A DNA stretch of 64,000 bases from Gordonia soli NBRC 108243 (GCF_000334455.1 NZ_BANX01000007.1:110108-174107), one strand, 5' to 3'. Numbered from the stretch's first letter, positions 17,742 to 27,179 are shown. The notes: generated by a model not told the origin, from the sequence alone. Program-made: numbers and translations.

Positions 17742-19233
17742 TTTCGGTAACCTCCTGAGGGCTGTGCATGGTCTCGCGCACGGTGCGCCGCAACGACTTC
17801 CCGACCGGACTCTTGGGCAGCTCGTCCCAGAACTCGATGTGTCGGGGACGTTTGAATCCGGCGAGTTGTCGGGCGCAGTGGTCGACGAGTTCGTCTTCGG
17901 CGACGGGCTCACGGACGACGACGGCAGCGGAGACACGTTGGCCCCACTTGGGATCGTCGACGCCGACCACCGCGGCCTCACGGACGGCGGGATGGGTGAG
18001 CAGCACGTCCTCCACCTCGCGCGGATAGACGTTGAACCCACCGCTGATGATCACGTCGTGCCTGCGGTCGAGCAGGTAGAGGAACCCGTCGGAGTCGACC
18101 TGGCCGATGTCGCCGGTGCGCAACCAGCCGTCGACGCCGAGGGTCTCGGCGCTGGCCTCGGGGCGGTGCCAGTATCCGCTCATGGTGTGTGGACCCCGGG
18201 TGACGACCTCGCCGGCTGTGCCGGGCGGTAGCGAATTGCCCTCCGCATCGCGGATGTCCATCTCCACGAACGTGTACGGCTTCCCCGCGGACGCCAACCG
18301 CTCCGGTGTGTGCTCCCACGGTTGCAGGCAGGTGATCGCCAACGGCGCCTCCGCCTGCCCGTACAGCTGCGCGAACACCGGTCCGAGGGTTTCGATCCCG
18401 CGCGCCAGCAGCGCCGGCGCGATGGGAGCCCCGCCGTAGCAGAGTCGGCTCAGTCGCAACCGATCCCGATCGATGGCGGCGTCCTCGAGGAGCATCGAGA
18501 TCATGGTGGGGACCATGAACGTGGCCGTCGCGCCGTACTCGACGGCGGCGTCGATGAAGCGCTGCGGACTGAACTTCTGCAGGATGACGTTCGCCGCGCC
18601 CTTCACCAGATGCGGGAGGAAGAATGCCCCGCTCCCGTGCGTGATCGGTGCGGCGTGCAGCATCACGGAGTCCGGCCGGATGTCGGGCAGCAGGTCGACC
18701 AGGAAGTTGGCGACCTCTGCCAGTTCGCTCCGTGTGGTGAGCACCACCGCCTTCGGTTTCCCAGTGGTGCCACCGGTGTATGCCAACCGCAGCGGCGCCT
18801 CCGGGTCGAGGACGACTCGGCACGGTGTCGAGTCGGCGGCGTCGATCATCGTCGACAGTTCGTCGACGGCGATGGTGATCTCCGTGGGTGCGGGTCGCCG
18901 ACCGTCGGTGATCAGCGCACGCGCGCCGGAATCCTCGATCTTGTACGCGAGTTCGACATCGGTCTCCCGGGCGTTGAGCGGTACCCGGACGAGTCCCGCC
19001 TTGGCGAGTGCGTAGTAGGCGACCACGCCGTCGATACCGTTGGACACCAACACCGCTACGTGATCGCCGGGCCTCAGCCCGCGTCCGAGCAGCGCGTTGC
19101 CGAGGCGGTCGGTCAGCGAGTCGAACTCGGCGAAGCTGACCGATCGGTCACCGTCGATCAGTGCCGGCGCGGGACCGAAGCTGGCACCGGCCCTGCTGAT
19201 GAGGTCGGCGATCTGCAGATGCTGTCCGGTCAC
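17734..19233 (-). CDS. Acyl-CoA ligase (AMP-forming)
   Basis: A 499-residue ANL-superfamily ligase. The AMP-binding P-loop is YTGGTTGKPK, the core motif is YGQAEAPLAI, the hinge region is GWLRTGDIG, and the catalytic C-terminal Lys lies in LPKSPVGKSLRR. It forms a CoA thioester from a carboxylic acid through an acyl-adenylate. The GTG start overlaps the upstream stop (GTGA). Lying between the putative carboxylation genes and the thiolase, it would suit activation of a beta-keto acid (inference). Confidence 0.87.
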   Translation of the reverse strand: MTGQHLQIADLISRAGASFGPAPALIDGDRSVSFAEFDSLTDRLGNALLGRGLRPGDHVAVLVSNGIDGVVAYYALAKAGLVRVPLNARETDVELAYKIEDSGARALITDGRRPAPTEITIAVDELSTMIDAADSTPCRVVLDPEAPLRLAYTGGTTGKPKAVVLTTRSELAEVANFLVDLLPDIRPDSVMLHAAPITHGSGAFFLPHLVKGAANVILQKFSPQRFIDAAVEYGATATFMVPTMISMLLEDAAIDRDRLRLSRLCYGGAPIAPALLARGIETLGPVFAQLYGQAEAPLAITCLQPWEHTPERLASAGKPYTFVEMDIRDAEGNSLPPGTAGEVVTRGPHTMSGYWHRPEASAETLGVDGWLRTGDIGQVDSDGFLYLLDRRHDVIISGGFNVYPREVEDVLLTHPAVREAAVVGVDDPKWGQRVSAAVVVREPVAEDELVDHCARQLAGFKRPRHIEFWDELPKSPVGKSLRRTVRETMHSPQEVTENA

Positions 19234-20741
19234 CGCGCCTCCTGTCCGGGCAGGTGCGGCCGACCGACGCGGTACAGCTCCTCCGCGAGGGGCGTGGCGT
19301 GGTTCCACTTGACCCACTCCTCGTCGAGGTAGCGGTATTTCTCGTCGTGGACGGCCGGGGTGAAGCCACGCGCCCGCGCGTTGTAGTCGTCGATGTCGAT
19401 GCGCCCGGCACTGGTGGTCCACAACGCCGTCTTGGCGTCGAGACTCGAGTGTCCGGCGAACTCGGCACCGACCGTCGGTGCGTAGTCGTCGTCGGTGAGA
19501 ACCGAGTACGGCAGCGCGCTGATCATGTTCTGGTTCAGCCCCGAGTACCGGGCCATCGTGTACCGGTTGGTCTTCTGCTGCGGGAGTCCGAGCAGTCCGA
19601 CCATCTCGGCGAGGTTGTCCCGCGCGTACTCGTCGTTCATCAGCACCTTGAACCGCTGTGCGCGCTCGTCGAGTTCCAGCCAGTCCGACTGCCGATAGGT
19701 TCCCGCCAGATGCGCGAAGTCCTTGCCGACGGAGGAGTAGACGAGGGCACCTGCGTCGATCATCTGCTCGCGACTCCAGGTGGCCATCCGCTTCCACAGA
19801 TCGGCGGTCGCCTCCGCGAGGATGTCGCGATACTGCTCCATCGTGTCGGCCAGCACCTCGGCGTTGTCCATCCCAACCGGAACGTAGCCGTCGGTGAGTG
19901 CGTCGGCGGTGTAAAGACCGACCGCCGCGATGTTGGACGCGTCGTAGCTCGGCTCCGCCTCGAAGGATGCCCAGTCATCGACCAGTCGGAAGTTGGTGTC
20001 CTTGAACACGATCGGGATGGTCAAGTTGTTGTGAGGCAGGCTGACCGCGATGCCGTCGAGCCACGGGTAGTCGCCCTCGGAGAGGTCGAAGAAGTCGCGG
20101 ACCAGCAACTGCCTGTTGTCGCCGAAGTTGTACGGACCGCTGTTGTGAATGCCGATCCGACACTCGCAGTGGGCCAGGAACGCGTACTGCGACAACTGGG
20201 CCAGCAGCTTGACCGTCGCCGTGTGGAGTCGATCTCCCGAGGAGACGCCGAGCAGTTGATCGTCGAACGCGTCGAGGGTGCGCTCGGGCAGGAACTGTGA
20301 CCGATCACCGAACTCCTTGTTGGTGATGTGACCGTCGTTGCGGTGGTACGAGAGGTTGAACCGTCGGCTGAAGTCCAGGACGTCGACGACGTCCTCGACC
20401 GCGTCCTGCGGGCGGATCAGTCCCCAGCTGAGCAGCATCTCGCGACCGAGCAGGTAGAAGGTCGGCATCCCCCAGGCCGCGTTCACGGTGTTGACCTTGA
20501 AGCTGGATTCGCGCACTCGATCGCCGAGTTCCTCTGCCGGAGTGACGGAGTCGATTTCACGGAGCAGCGTGGGGAGACGGTAGAAGCTGTTGAGATACGA
20601 CAACAGCATGTACGGGTTCATCGGGAAGAGCTTCGATTCCTGCACCGTGCGGGTGATGCACAACCAGTAGGTGGTGTCACTCAGGTTGCGGAGGAAGCTG
20701 TTGGTCTCGAGCAGGTCGGTGTAGCGCAGTTCGCGTGCCAT
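19230..20741 (-). CDS. Unknown-family large subunit paired with a phosphohistidine swivel protein (copy 1)
   Basis: A 503-residue soluble, largely helical protein of no family I can name. It is clearly paralogous to the genes at 22921 and the C-terminal part of 24114. Shared features: an N-terminal ES-x-LFPMNPYM block (FPMMPYM in copy 3), a central RxGIxxSGPYxxGD motif (here CRIGIHNSGPYNFGD) followed by VRDFFDL, and a PWLDG segment. Each copy is next to or fused with a phosphohistidine domain. It probably provides the substrate site that receives the phosphoryl group (inference). Confidence 0.7.
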   Translation of the reverse strand: MARELRYTDLLETNSFLRNLSDTTYWLCITRTVQESKLFPMNPYMLLSYLNSFYRLPTLLREIDSVTPAEELGDRVRESSFKVNTVNAAWGMPTFYLLGREMLLSWGLIRPQDAVEDVVDVLDFSRRFNLSYHRNDGHITNKEFGDRSQFLPERTLDAFDDQLLGVSSGDRLHTATVKLLAQLSQYAFLAHCECRIGIHNSGPYNFGDNRQLLVRDFFDLSEGDYPWLDGIAVSLPHNNLTIPIVFKDTNFRLVDDWASFEAEPSYDASNIAAVGLYTADALTDGYVPVGMDNAEVLADTMEQYRDILAEATADLWKRMATWSREQMIDAGALVYSSVGKDFAHLAGTYRQSDWLELDERAQRFKVLMNDEYARDNLAEMVGLLGLPQQKTNRYTMARYSGLNQNMISALPYSVLTDDDYAPTVGAEFAGHSSLDAKTALWTTSAGRIDIDDYNARARGFTPAVHDEKYRYLDEEWVKWNHATPLAEELYRVGRPHLPGQEAR

Positions 20742-20753
20742 GTTCGTGCGTCC

Positions 20754-21464
20754 TCAGCTCTGCAGTTTCCAGATACGGGCATGACCGGTGTCGCCGGTCT
20801 CGTAGGCGTCCGCCGCGGGCGGCGCGGCGGTGGTCTCGAGTTCGACGCGATCACCGTCGGCGAGTCCGTCGATGCGGCAGTTCATCAGCGTCGGGACGTT
20901 GTATTCGCGAGCGAGGATGCCGAGGTGGGATCGAACGGTCCCGCCGAGGCAGATGACGCCGTGGAAGCCCTCGAGGATCGGAGCGGTCAGCGTGCCGCCG
21001 GAGTCGTCGATGACGGCGATGGTGTTCTCCGGGACACCCTCGGTGAGCAGTTCCAGCACGTGTTCGATCTGCGAGACGCGCAGCACCACGCCGGTGGTGT
21101 TGGCCGCGGTCGCGAGCACGTTGTCGCCTCGTCCGCTCAGCGCTTCGTCATCCCCTTCGCCGCCGGCGACGAAGGACTTGCCGTCGGCATCGGGACGGCG
21201 GTACTTGTCCGGCTCGGCATCCAGCGAGGCCGTAGCCGAGAACTCGAACCGGTAGCCCGAGTCCAGGACCTCCTTCTCGACGGCGAGTGCGTCGTCGGCC
21301 GCGAACAGGTCCGCCGACCGGGCGAACACGTCGCGCGACCAGTCGAACCCGGGGTCCGAAGTCCGCCGCCCGACCAACTCCCGGATCGCCCGGTTGTATC
21401 GGTTCGGCAGGGTGAGGGTCTCCTCCGTCGCCCACTTGGGGACGCTGCGCGTCGACTCCGCCAT
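20754..21464 (-). CDS. Stand-alone phosphohistidine swivel-domain protein (PEP-utilising mobile domain)
   Basis: A 236-residue protein. Residues 1-110 are of unknown type and residues 112-215 form the PPDK/PEP-synthase swivel domain, with the phosphoacceptor His180 in LGGTVRSHLGILAREYNVPTL. There is no ATP-grasp domain, so phosphoryl groups must come from another protein; the PPDK-like enzyme at 15394 is the only candidate in the window. It is the first gene of the eleven-gene operon, with a good AAAGGAG ribosome-binding site. Confidence 0.78.
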   Translation of the reverse strand: MAESTRSVPKWATEETLTLPNRYNRAIRELVGRRTSDPGFDWSRDVFARSADLFAADDALAVEKEVLDSGYRFEFSATASLDAEPDKYRRPDADGKSFVAGGEGDDEALSGRGDNVLATAANTTGVVLRVSQIEHVLELLTEGVPENTIAVIDDSGGTLTAPILEGFHGVICLGGTVRSHLGILAREYNVPTLMNCRIDGLADGDRVELETTAAPPAADAYETGDTGHARIWKLQS

Positions 21465-21650
21465 GGTGTGTGCTCCTTTGCGTCTTCAGTGCCGAGGTCG
21501 ATCCATCACGGTCGGGGTGAGTCAGATCCGTGCAGTTCAGGGGACTGTGTGGCGCCTCGGTCAGCTGGTGATGTAAATCTAGGAGCGGCGCTGATTGTGA
21601 TGTAGTCCACATAGGGGGACACTTTGAGTGCAGTGCCAAAGGAGCTCGAC
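21465..21650. promoter_or_regulatory. Divergent promoter region with candidate LuxR operator
   Basis: This gap separates the minus operon from the LuxR gene. On the minus strand it carries TGGCACTGCACTC (about 21625-21638) next to CAAAGTG and TCCCCC. The same words recur upstream of the plus operon at 22462-22484, and GGCACTGCCCCA recurs at 33640-33651. A direct repeat of TGATGTA (near 21569 and 21598) is also present. TAGATT on the minus strand near 21577 could be a -10 element. Motif sharing is seen; binding by LuxR is inference. Confidence 0.4.
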
Positions 21651-22430
21651 ATGACCGCGACGACCCACTGGGAACCGGCCGCCATCCTCGACGTGGAGGA
21701 CTATCGGCGGGCGTTCAGCATCATCTCGGGCTGCCACGACGCATCCACTCTCACGGAGTTCCGCGACTCCCTGGTCGAGTCGCTGTGCAGCCATCTCGAG
21801 CTCGCCAACGTCTCGTTCTTCACCGGCTCCACCTTCAACCTGGTCTTCGAGGACGGGGCACCGCTGGTCGAGGGGTTGACCGCGAAGATGCTCCCCGAGT
21901 ACCAGGACCGTTGGGCGAGTCACGACGTCTTCGGGTCGCCTCCCGCAGTGCGGCAACTGCTGAGCAGTTCAGTGGCGTCGCTGGACGAGCTGGTCACCCA
22001 GGGACACCTCCCGTCGGCCGCGGACGCATACGTCCGACACTTCCTGCACGGCAGCTGGCAGATGGGGTCCGCGGCCGCGATGCGCCTTCCGCTGGCCGGC
22101 GGCCGAACCGCCCTGATCGGCCTGTTCAGCCGTGACGTCGACGCACTCGGGGCCCACGACGTGGCCGTTCTCCGGCTCGTCGGGCAGCAACTCACCCCGG
22201 TCACCAAACGCCTCCCGATCGGCCCCGAGGTGCAGGCCGTCCGCAGCCTCACCGGTCGCCAGCGCGAGGTCGTCCGCCTCGTCGCCGACGGACAGTCGAA
22301 TGGACAGATCGCCGAAATCCTCTGCTTGGCAGAGGATTCGGTGAAGAAGTACGTGACCCGCATCCTGCAGCAGACCGGCTGTCAATCGCGGCTCGAACTC
22401 GCACTCATCGCGCGTGACGCCGGCCTCTGA
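21651..22430 (+). CDS. LuxR-family regulator
   Basis: A 259-residue regulator. The N-terminal 190 residues form a sensor region of autoinducer-binding/GAF size, and the C-terminal HTH (LTGRQREVVRLVADGQSNGQIAE...KKYVTRILQ) is a clear LuxR/GerE domain. The ATG at 21651 follows AAAGGAG at ideal distance, so I chose it over an upstream TTG at 21624. It sits between the two swivel-domain operons and probably activates both. The ligand is unknown and no luxI-type gene is nearby. Confidence 0.83.
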   Translation: MTATTHWEPAAILDVEDYRRAFSIISGCHDASTLTEFRDSLVESLCSHLELANVSFFTGSTFNLVFEDGAPLVEGLTAKMLPEYQDRWASHDVFGSPPAVRQLLSSSVASLDELVTQGHLPSAADAYVRHFLHGSWQMGSAAAMRLPLAGGRTALIGLFSRDVDALGAHDVAVLRLVGQQLTPVTKRLPIGPEVQAVRSLTGRQREVVRLVADGQSNGQIAEILCLAEDSVKKYVTRILQQTGCQSRLELALIARDAGL

Positions 22431-22546
22431 GGCCCACCCGGCACCTTTCCTGCGGGCATCTGTCCCCCAAAGTGCACTGCCCCATGCTGTGATCCAGTTC
22501 ATATTCTGCGGTCGGCACCCAAGCCCGCAGAAAGGAACTACAGCTG
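22431..22546 (+). promoter_or_regulatory. Promoter region of the second swivel operon
   Basis: It contains TGTCCCCCAAAGTGCACTGC at 22461-22480 with a perfect AGTGCACT palindrome, followed by CCCCA. TATTCT at about 22502-22507 lies 17 bases downstream and fits a -10 element. The site would overlap the -35 position, where LuxR-type activators bind. AGAAAGGAA supplies the ribosome-binding site of the next gene. Confidence 0.4.
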
Positions 22547-22924
22547 ATGACAAGCTCCGGAAGTCGCGTCGGTACCGGCGTGAATCTGTTTGCCACCGAG
22601 GACATCACAGGTACTGCTCGGTGGTTCGAGGACACCTCGGATGTGTTGTCGATCGACGACGACGACCTCGATGACACCATCGCCTTCGTGCACAAGGGCG
22701 GCATGACCTTCTTGTCCCCCATCCTCCCCGACCTGGCGGCGATCGTCTGCACGGCCGGCAGCCGAGAGTCTCACCTGGCGATCCTGTCCCGGGAGTCGGC
22801 TGTGCCGTGCGTTCTGGCTGCCACCATCGAGGGCGAGATCCCCGACGGCGCACGGGTTCGCATCGCCCTCGGCGACCCCGAGAGCGCCACGATCACGATC
22901 GAGTCCGCGGCGGCGATCGCATGA
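22547..22924 (+). CDS. Minimal phosphohistidine swivel-domain protein
   Basis: A 125-residue protein consisting almost only of the PEP-utilising mobile domain, with His76 in CTAGSRESHLAILSRESAVP. It is paralogous to the first 110 residues of the fusion protein at 24114, where the His is also residue 76. It is coupled by ATGA overlap to the large unknown-family gene, so the pair matches the 20754/19230 pair in the divergent operon. Confidence 0.75.
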   Translation: MTSSGSRVGTGVNLFATEDITGTARWFEDTSDVLSIDDDDLDDTIAFVHKGGMTFLSPILPDLAAIVCTAGSRESHLAILSRESAVPCVLAATIEGEIPDGARVRIALGDPESATITIESAAAIA

Positions 22925-24117
22925 CCGCGACGACCGCACCCGTCGACGATCGGGTGCTGACCGATCCCGACTACGAGCCCACGCTGGCCGAGTGGAACGC
23001 GCTCGTGCAGCAGGGCGGACGTGCGTACAAATCCGAACTTGCCCGCCGGACGGTCTTCGAGTCGGAGTTGTTCGGGATGAACACCTACATCGTGATGTCC
23101 ATGATGGAAGATTACCTGCGCGTACCGGAACGCCTCCGCGTCATCAGCGAGCACGCGACACCGGAAGAGCTCGTCCGGCAAGGGCTTCCGGTCGGCTCCA
23201 AGCGGAGCTTCATCAACCTCGCAGCGATGCCACTGCACTATCTGACCGGTCGCGAGATCTATGTCGACCTCGGCACGAACGACCTTGCCGACGGTCTCGA
23301 GGACCAACTCACGGTGCTGCGCTTCTGGCGCCGGGCGACCATCGCGATGCGTACGGACGGGTCGCTGTTCAACATGGACGCCGAACCGGCGAACAGTTCT
23401 CATGTCGTCGGTCCGGATCTGTTGCAGACGATCCTGGACAATCTCGAGCCCAACGATCCGACCACCACGGCGACCATCCGCAAGTTCGCCGCCCGCCTGA
23501 CCGCGTACGCGTTCCTCGAGAACTGCGACGCGCGCACGGCGGTCTGCGACACGGGTCCCTACGACTTGGGCGACGGCACCTTCCTCGCGCTTCGGGAATT
23601 GTCCTGCGACGGCCGAGGTGACTTCCCGTGGCTCGACGGGATCCGGGAGTCACTCCCCGAACACGACTTCGTACTCGCCTACCGGCTGCCGAACTCGGTG
23701 ACCATGGACAACAACGTCTGGGGCACAGCCTGGTTCACACCCAGTGACTATCTCTCGGAGGTCATCGAGGCACGCGTCTTCGCGGCGCGCGACGGTGAGC
23801 TGCGTCCCCTCTCGCAGGCCGAGGTCGTCGACCTGACCGGACACATCCGTAGCGCTCACCGGCAGCTCTACGCGCGACTCGCCGACACGGCTCCCGAACA
23901 ACGCAACCTGTACGCCACCCAGATGTACACCTGGAAGCTGAAGGCGTGGGCCCGGATCGCCGGATGCTACGACGAGATCGACTGGACCATCAGTCCGTCG
24001 ATCACCGAGTCCTACGAGAAGTTCCGTGATCCCGCCGTCGCCCTCGGTCTCATCGGCGGCATCTTCGTGCCCGCGGACCGCGACAGCTGTTTCCGACCGA
24101 TCGGAGAGAGTCGATGA
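22921..24117 (+). CDS. Unknown-family large subunit paired with swivel protein (copy 2)
   Basis: A 398-residue paralogue of the proteins at 19230 and 24114. It has the ESELFGMNTYIVMSMMEDYLRVPERLR block near residue 40, a YLTGREIYVDLG segment and the family motif as ARTAVCDTGPYDLGDG with LREL following, then PWLDG. No transmembrane segments, signal peptide or known catalytic motif are seen. Overlaps (ATGA) on both sides show tight coupling with the swivel protein and the fusion protein. Confidence 0.68.
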   Translation: MTATTAPVDDRVLTDPDYEPTLAEWNALVQQGGRAYKSELARRTVFESELFGMNTYIVMSMMEDYLRVPERLRVISEHATPEELVRQGLPVGSKRSFINLAAMPLHYLTGREIYVDLGTNDLADGLEDQLTVLRFWRRATIAMRTDGSLFNMDAEPANSSHVVGPDLLQTILDNLEPNDPTTTATIRKFAARLTAYAFLENCDARTAVCDTGPYDLGDGTFLALRELSCDGRGDFPWLDGIRESLPEHDFVLAYRLPNSVTMDNNVWGTAWFTPSDYLSEVIEARVFAARDGELRPLSQAEVVDLTGHIRSAHRQLYARLADTAPEQRNLYATQMYTWKLKAWARIAGCYDEIDWTISPSITESYEKFRDPAVALGLIGGIFVPADRDSCFRPIGESR

Positions 24118-25835
24118 CAGCCACCACACCGACCCGCCACGCCGGGATCAGCTCGTTCGACTTCGGGACCAAAGTCGGTCGGATCAAGAACTTCTCTGCC
24201 CCCGACGACGTGATCGCGGTGTTCGAGGACGATCTCGAGGAGGTCGTTGCGCTGGTCGAGTCGGGCGGCACTACCTTCCTCTCACCGATCCTGGGGCGGC
24301 TGGGCGGGATCGTGTGCACCTCCGGCACCACCCGCTCGCACCTCGCGATCGTGTCCCGCGAATACGGCGTACCGTGCCTGCTGGCAGTCGATCTCGATGG
24401 TTGGACCCCGGCTGACGGTGAGACCGTCACCCTCACATCATCGTCGAGCGGCGAAGGTCATCTCGCCGCATCGGATGGCAGCGTCGGGGCCGCGTCCGTT
24501 CCCGAGGGTGGTGCTGTCGAGGCGGTGGACCCGGCCGACGCAGCCGATCCGGTCGGCCGGCCGTTCACCGACGCGACCTCCGGCGATCCGCGCGCCGACT
24601 GGTGGACCTACCTGGCCACCGTCGGCGACGACATCGCAGTCAAACCGTTCCCCTCGTCGGTCACCGCCGACACCGTGACCCAGCTCGTCTCCGAGGCGCT
24701 CACCGACGACGACCTCGACACGCTGATCCAGCACATGGGGCGCTCGTTCAAACCGGAGATGACCCGGCGCTCGGGGTTCACCTCCGAGATCTTCCCGATG
24801 ATGCCGTACATGTCGATGTCGGTGATCGAGGACTTCCACACCTACCCTGAGCGCGTCCGGATCATCGACTCCGCGATGCCCGCGGAGGAGATCGGGCGGC
24901 GACTCAGTGTTTCGCCGGGACTGGTGAGCCCCCTGTGGATCTGGATGGTCGGGTACCACTATCTCTGTGGCCGTGAGCTTCTCATCGAGATGGGGCGAAT
25001 GGCGCCTGGCGACGACATCGACGACGTGCGCACGGTCGTCGACTTCTGGCGGCGTCTGGCCCTGGGACACCGCGGTGACGGGACCCTCGACTACAAGGAT
25101 GCCGGGTTCACCAACCGCTACTTGCCCGACGACGCCCTGTCCACCCTCCGAGCCGATCTCCGCCCGGTGGACGACGCCAGTCGCAAGGAGCTGCAGACGC
25201 TCAACGCCGCACTGTCGGGGTACTGCTTCATGTACTTCACCGACTCGCGTGTCGGCATCTGCGACAACGGCCCATACCCCAACGGCGACGGCACCGCGAC
25301 CCTCGTCCGCGACTTCCTGAGCCTCGACGCCGGGCAGTTCGGCTATCCGTGGGCACGGGAGTCCGATCCGGGGCTCAGTGGTGTCACGCTGACGCTGACC
25401 TTCCCCACCGACGTCTTCACCGACTTCGAGATCAACGACTGGGGTACGACGTTCACCGAACCGGAACAGTTTCTCGCCACCGTGACCGAGGCATCGATCG
25501 TCGGCCACCACGCCGACGGGACCAGTTCGGTGCTGCCCGTCGAGGACTGGGCAGACCTGACCAAACGGCTGGGCGAAGACCATCTCAAGCTCTATCAGAC
25601 GTTCTCGCAGATGGATCGGTCCGCACGGATTCTGGCAGCCACCGAGATGTACAGCTTCGGCCTACGACCGTTCGCGCGGCGCGCCGGCGTGGAGGACCGG
25701 ATCGAGTGGCGGATCTCGGCTCGCACCATGGGCCTGTTCCCCGAGCCCTTGGCCGACGACGACAAGGCTGCCGCCCTCTTCGGGGGTGCACTCGTCGGAC
25801 ACGACCGCCCATCGGCCTTCCGCGGCATCCGATGA
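24114..25835 (+). CDS. Swivel domain fused to unknown-family large domain (copy 3)
   Basis: A 573-residue fusion. Residues 1-110 are a phosphohistidine domain with His76 in CTSGTTRSHLAIVSR. Residues 110-155 are an acidic, Ala/Asp-rich linker. Residues 155-573 are the unknown-family domain, with SEIFPMMPYMSMSVIEDFHTYPERVR, YHYLCGRELLIEMG and SRVGICDNGPYPNGDG. The fusion is strong evidence that the swivel protein and the unknown protein act together. It is the third gene of the plus operon. Confidence 0.75.
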   Translation: MTATTPTRHAGISSFDFGTKVGRIKNFSAPDDVIAVFEDDLEEVVALVESGGTTFLSPILGRLGGIVCTSGTTRSHLAIVSREYGVPCLLAVDLDGWTPADGETVTLTSSSSGEGHLAASDGSVGAASVPEGGAVEAVDPADAADPVGRPFTDATSGDPRADWWTYLATVGDDIAVKPFPSSVTADTVTQLVSEALTDDDLDTLIQHMGRSFKPEMTRRSGFTSEIFPMMPYMSMSVIEDFHTYPERVRIIDSAMPAEEIGRRLSVSPGLVSPLWIWMVGYHYLCGRELLIEMGRMAPGDDIDDVRTVVDFWRRLALGHRGDGTLDYKDAGFTNRYLPDDALSTLRADLRPVDDASRKELQTLNAALSGYCFMYFTDSRVGICDNGPYPNGDGTATLVRDFLSLDAGQFGYPWARESDPGLSGVTLTLTFPTDVFTDFEINDWGTTFTEPEQFLATVTEASIVGHHADGTSSVLPVEDWADLTKRLGEDHLKLYQTFSQMDRSARILAATEMYSFGLRPFARRAGVEDRIEWRISARTMGLFPEPLADDDKAAALFGGALVGHDRPSAFRGIR

Positions 25836-25950
25836 CCTGACCGCGCCGCAGTCAGATCCCCCGCGGTCCACCACCCACCGCATCATCGCGGCCGGATCCC
25901 CTGGCCGCAGCACCGGACGACACCACCGTCCGTGACGACAGAGGAGAACC

Positions 25951-27102
25951 ATGCGTCAACCCATGCAGAAGATCGTGCCCGCCGACGAGTACCTCATCCA
26001 CCAGACCCCGGAGACCTTCGCGACCGTCTCCCATGCGGACCTGTCGTGGACCGAGAAGATCTGGTGCTCGCTGTTCGCGCGGGACGGATCACTCCAGATC
26101 GACTTCGGGATCGGTAAGTACCACAACCGCAACGTGATCGACGCGTTCGCCGGCATCTCCCGCGGAGTCGAACAGATCACCGTGCGCGCCAGCACCGAGC
26201 TGGACCTCGATCCGGAGCGGATCGGCGTCGGTCCGATCGACTACGAGATCATCGAGCCGATGCAGAAGGTGCGCTGCATCCTCCACGAGAACGACGTCCA
26301 GCCGCTGAGCTTCGACATCGTGCTCACCAGTACGCAGCTACCACCGTTCCTCGAGCGCAAGGATGCCCAGCGGGGTGCGGACGGATTCCGCATCGGGTCG
26401 GACCTGCGACGCTTTCACCAGCTGGTCACGGTCTCGGGCTGGGTCGAGATCGACGGCGAACGTCTGACCATCGACGACGCCGATTGGCTCGGCTATCGCG
26501 ACCGCTCCTGGGGTGTCCGGATGGACGTCGGCGAGCCCACCCCGGACATCAAGCCCCTCAACCGGATGAGCGACGACTTCATCCTGACGTGGAGCCCGAT
26601 GTACTTTCAGCCGACCGACGGTGGTGAACCGTACGAGATCCACCACTACCTGCAATGGGTCAACGGGGAGGTCCACTACTTCTCCGGGTTCGTCAACCAC
26701 GCCGACGGCCGTCAGGAACCGCTGCACGGCATGGTCGATGATCTCAAGTACGACCCCGCCACACGACGATTGCTCGGCGGCACCATGACCTTCGACGCAG
26801 GCTGGGGCAAGGAGCGGACCGTCGAGATCGCGCCCGTGTCGGACACCGGATTCCACCTCGGTACCGCGAACTACTTCGGCTACAAAGGAGATCGCCACGG
26901 CAAGTACAACGGGGTGGACCACACCTCGGGCGAACGATACGCCGACATGACCGACCGTGCGACCATCGACGAAGCACACCAGTTGCGGGACTGCGTCATC
27001 CGCACCCAGGAGGGCGACGCGACGGGATTCGGCATCTTCGAGTCGATCGTGATCGGGGATCATCCCCGCTACGGACTGGACGGTTCCGACTCGTTCCTCT
27101 GA
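25951..27102 (+). CDS. CrtC/DUF7064-like lipocalin-fold protein
   Basis: A 383-residue protein with two beta-rich halves and a DRSWGVR motif around residue 185, resembling DUF7064 and the hydroxyneurosporene synthase/AttH superfamily. CrtC hydrates an isolated double bond. Most bacterial relatives are uncharacterised. It follows the swivel operon by 115 bases with GAGGAGAACC as its ribosome-binding site and is probably cotranscribed. It may act on a terpenoid or alicyclic intermediate (inference). Confidence 0.6.
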   Translation: MRQPMQKIVPADEYLIHQTPETFATVSHADLSWTEKIWCSLFARDGSLQIDFGIGKYHNRNVIDAFAGISRGVEQITVRASTELDLDPERIGVGPIDYEIIEPMQKVRCILHENDVQPLSFDIVLTSTQLPPFLERKDAQRGADGFRIGSDLRRFHQLVTVSGWVEIDGERLTIDDADWLGYRDRSWGVRMDVGEPTPDIKPLNRMSDDFILTWSPMYFQPTDGGEPYEIHHYLQWVNGEVHYFSGFVNHADGRQEPLHGMVDDLKYDPATRRLLGGTMTFDAGWGKERTVEIAPVSDTGFHLGTANYFGYKGDRHGKYNGVDHTSGERYADMTDRATIDEAHQLRDCVIRTQEGDATGFGIFESIVIGDHPRYGLDGSDSFL

Positions 27103-27179
27103 TCGGCACACGCGACGAGTCGGCCCGCGCCATGTGGCGGGGGCCGACTGGTTGGTCGACGGGACCTACTCCTCGGATC

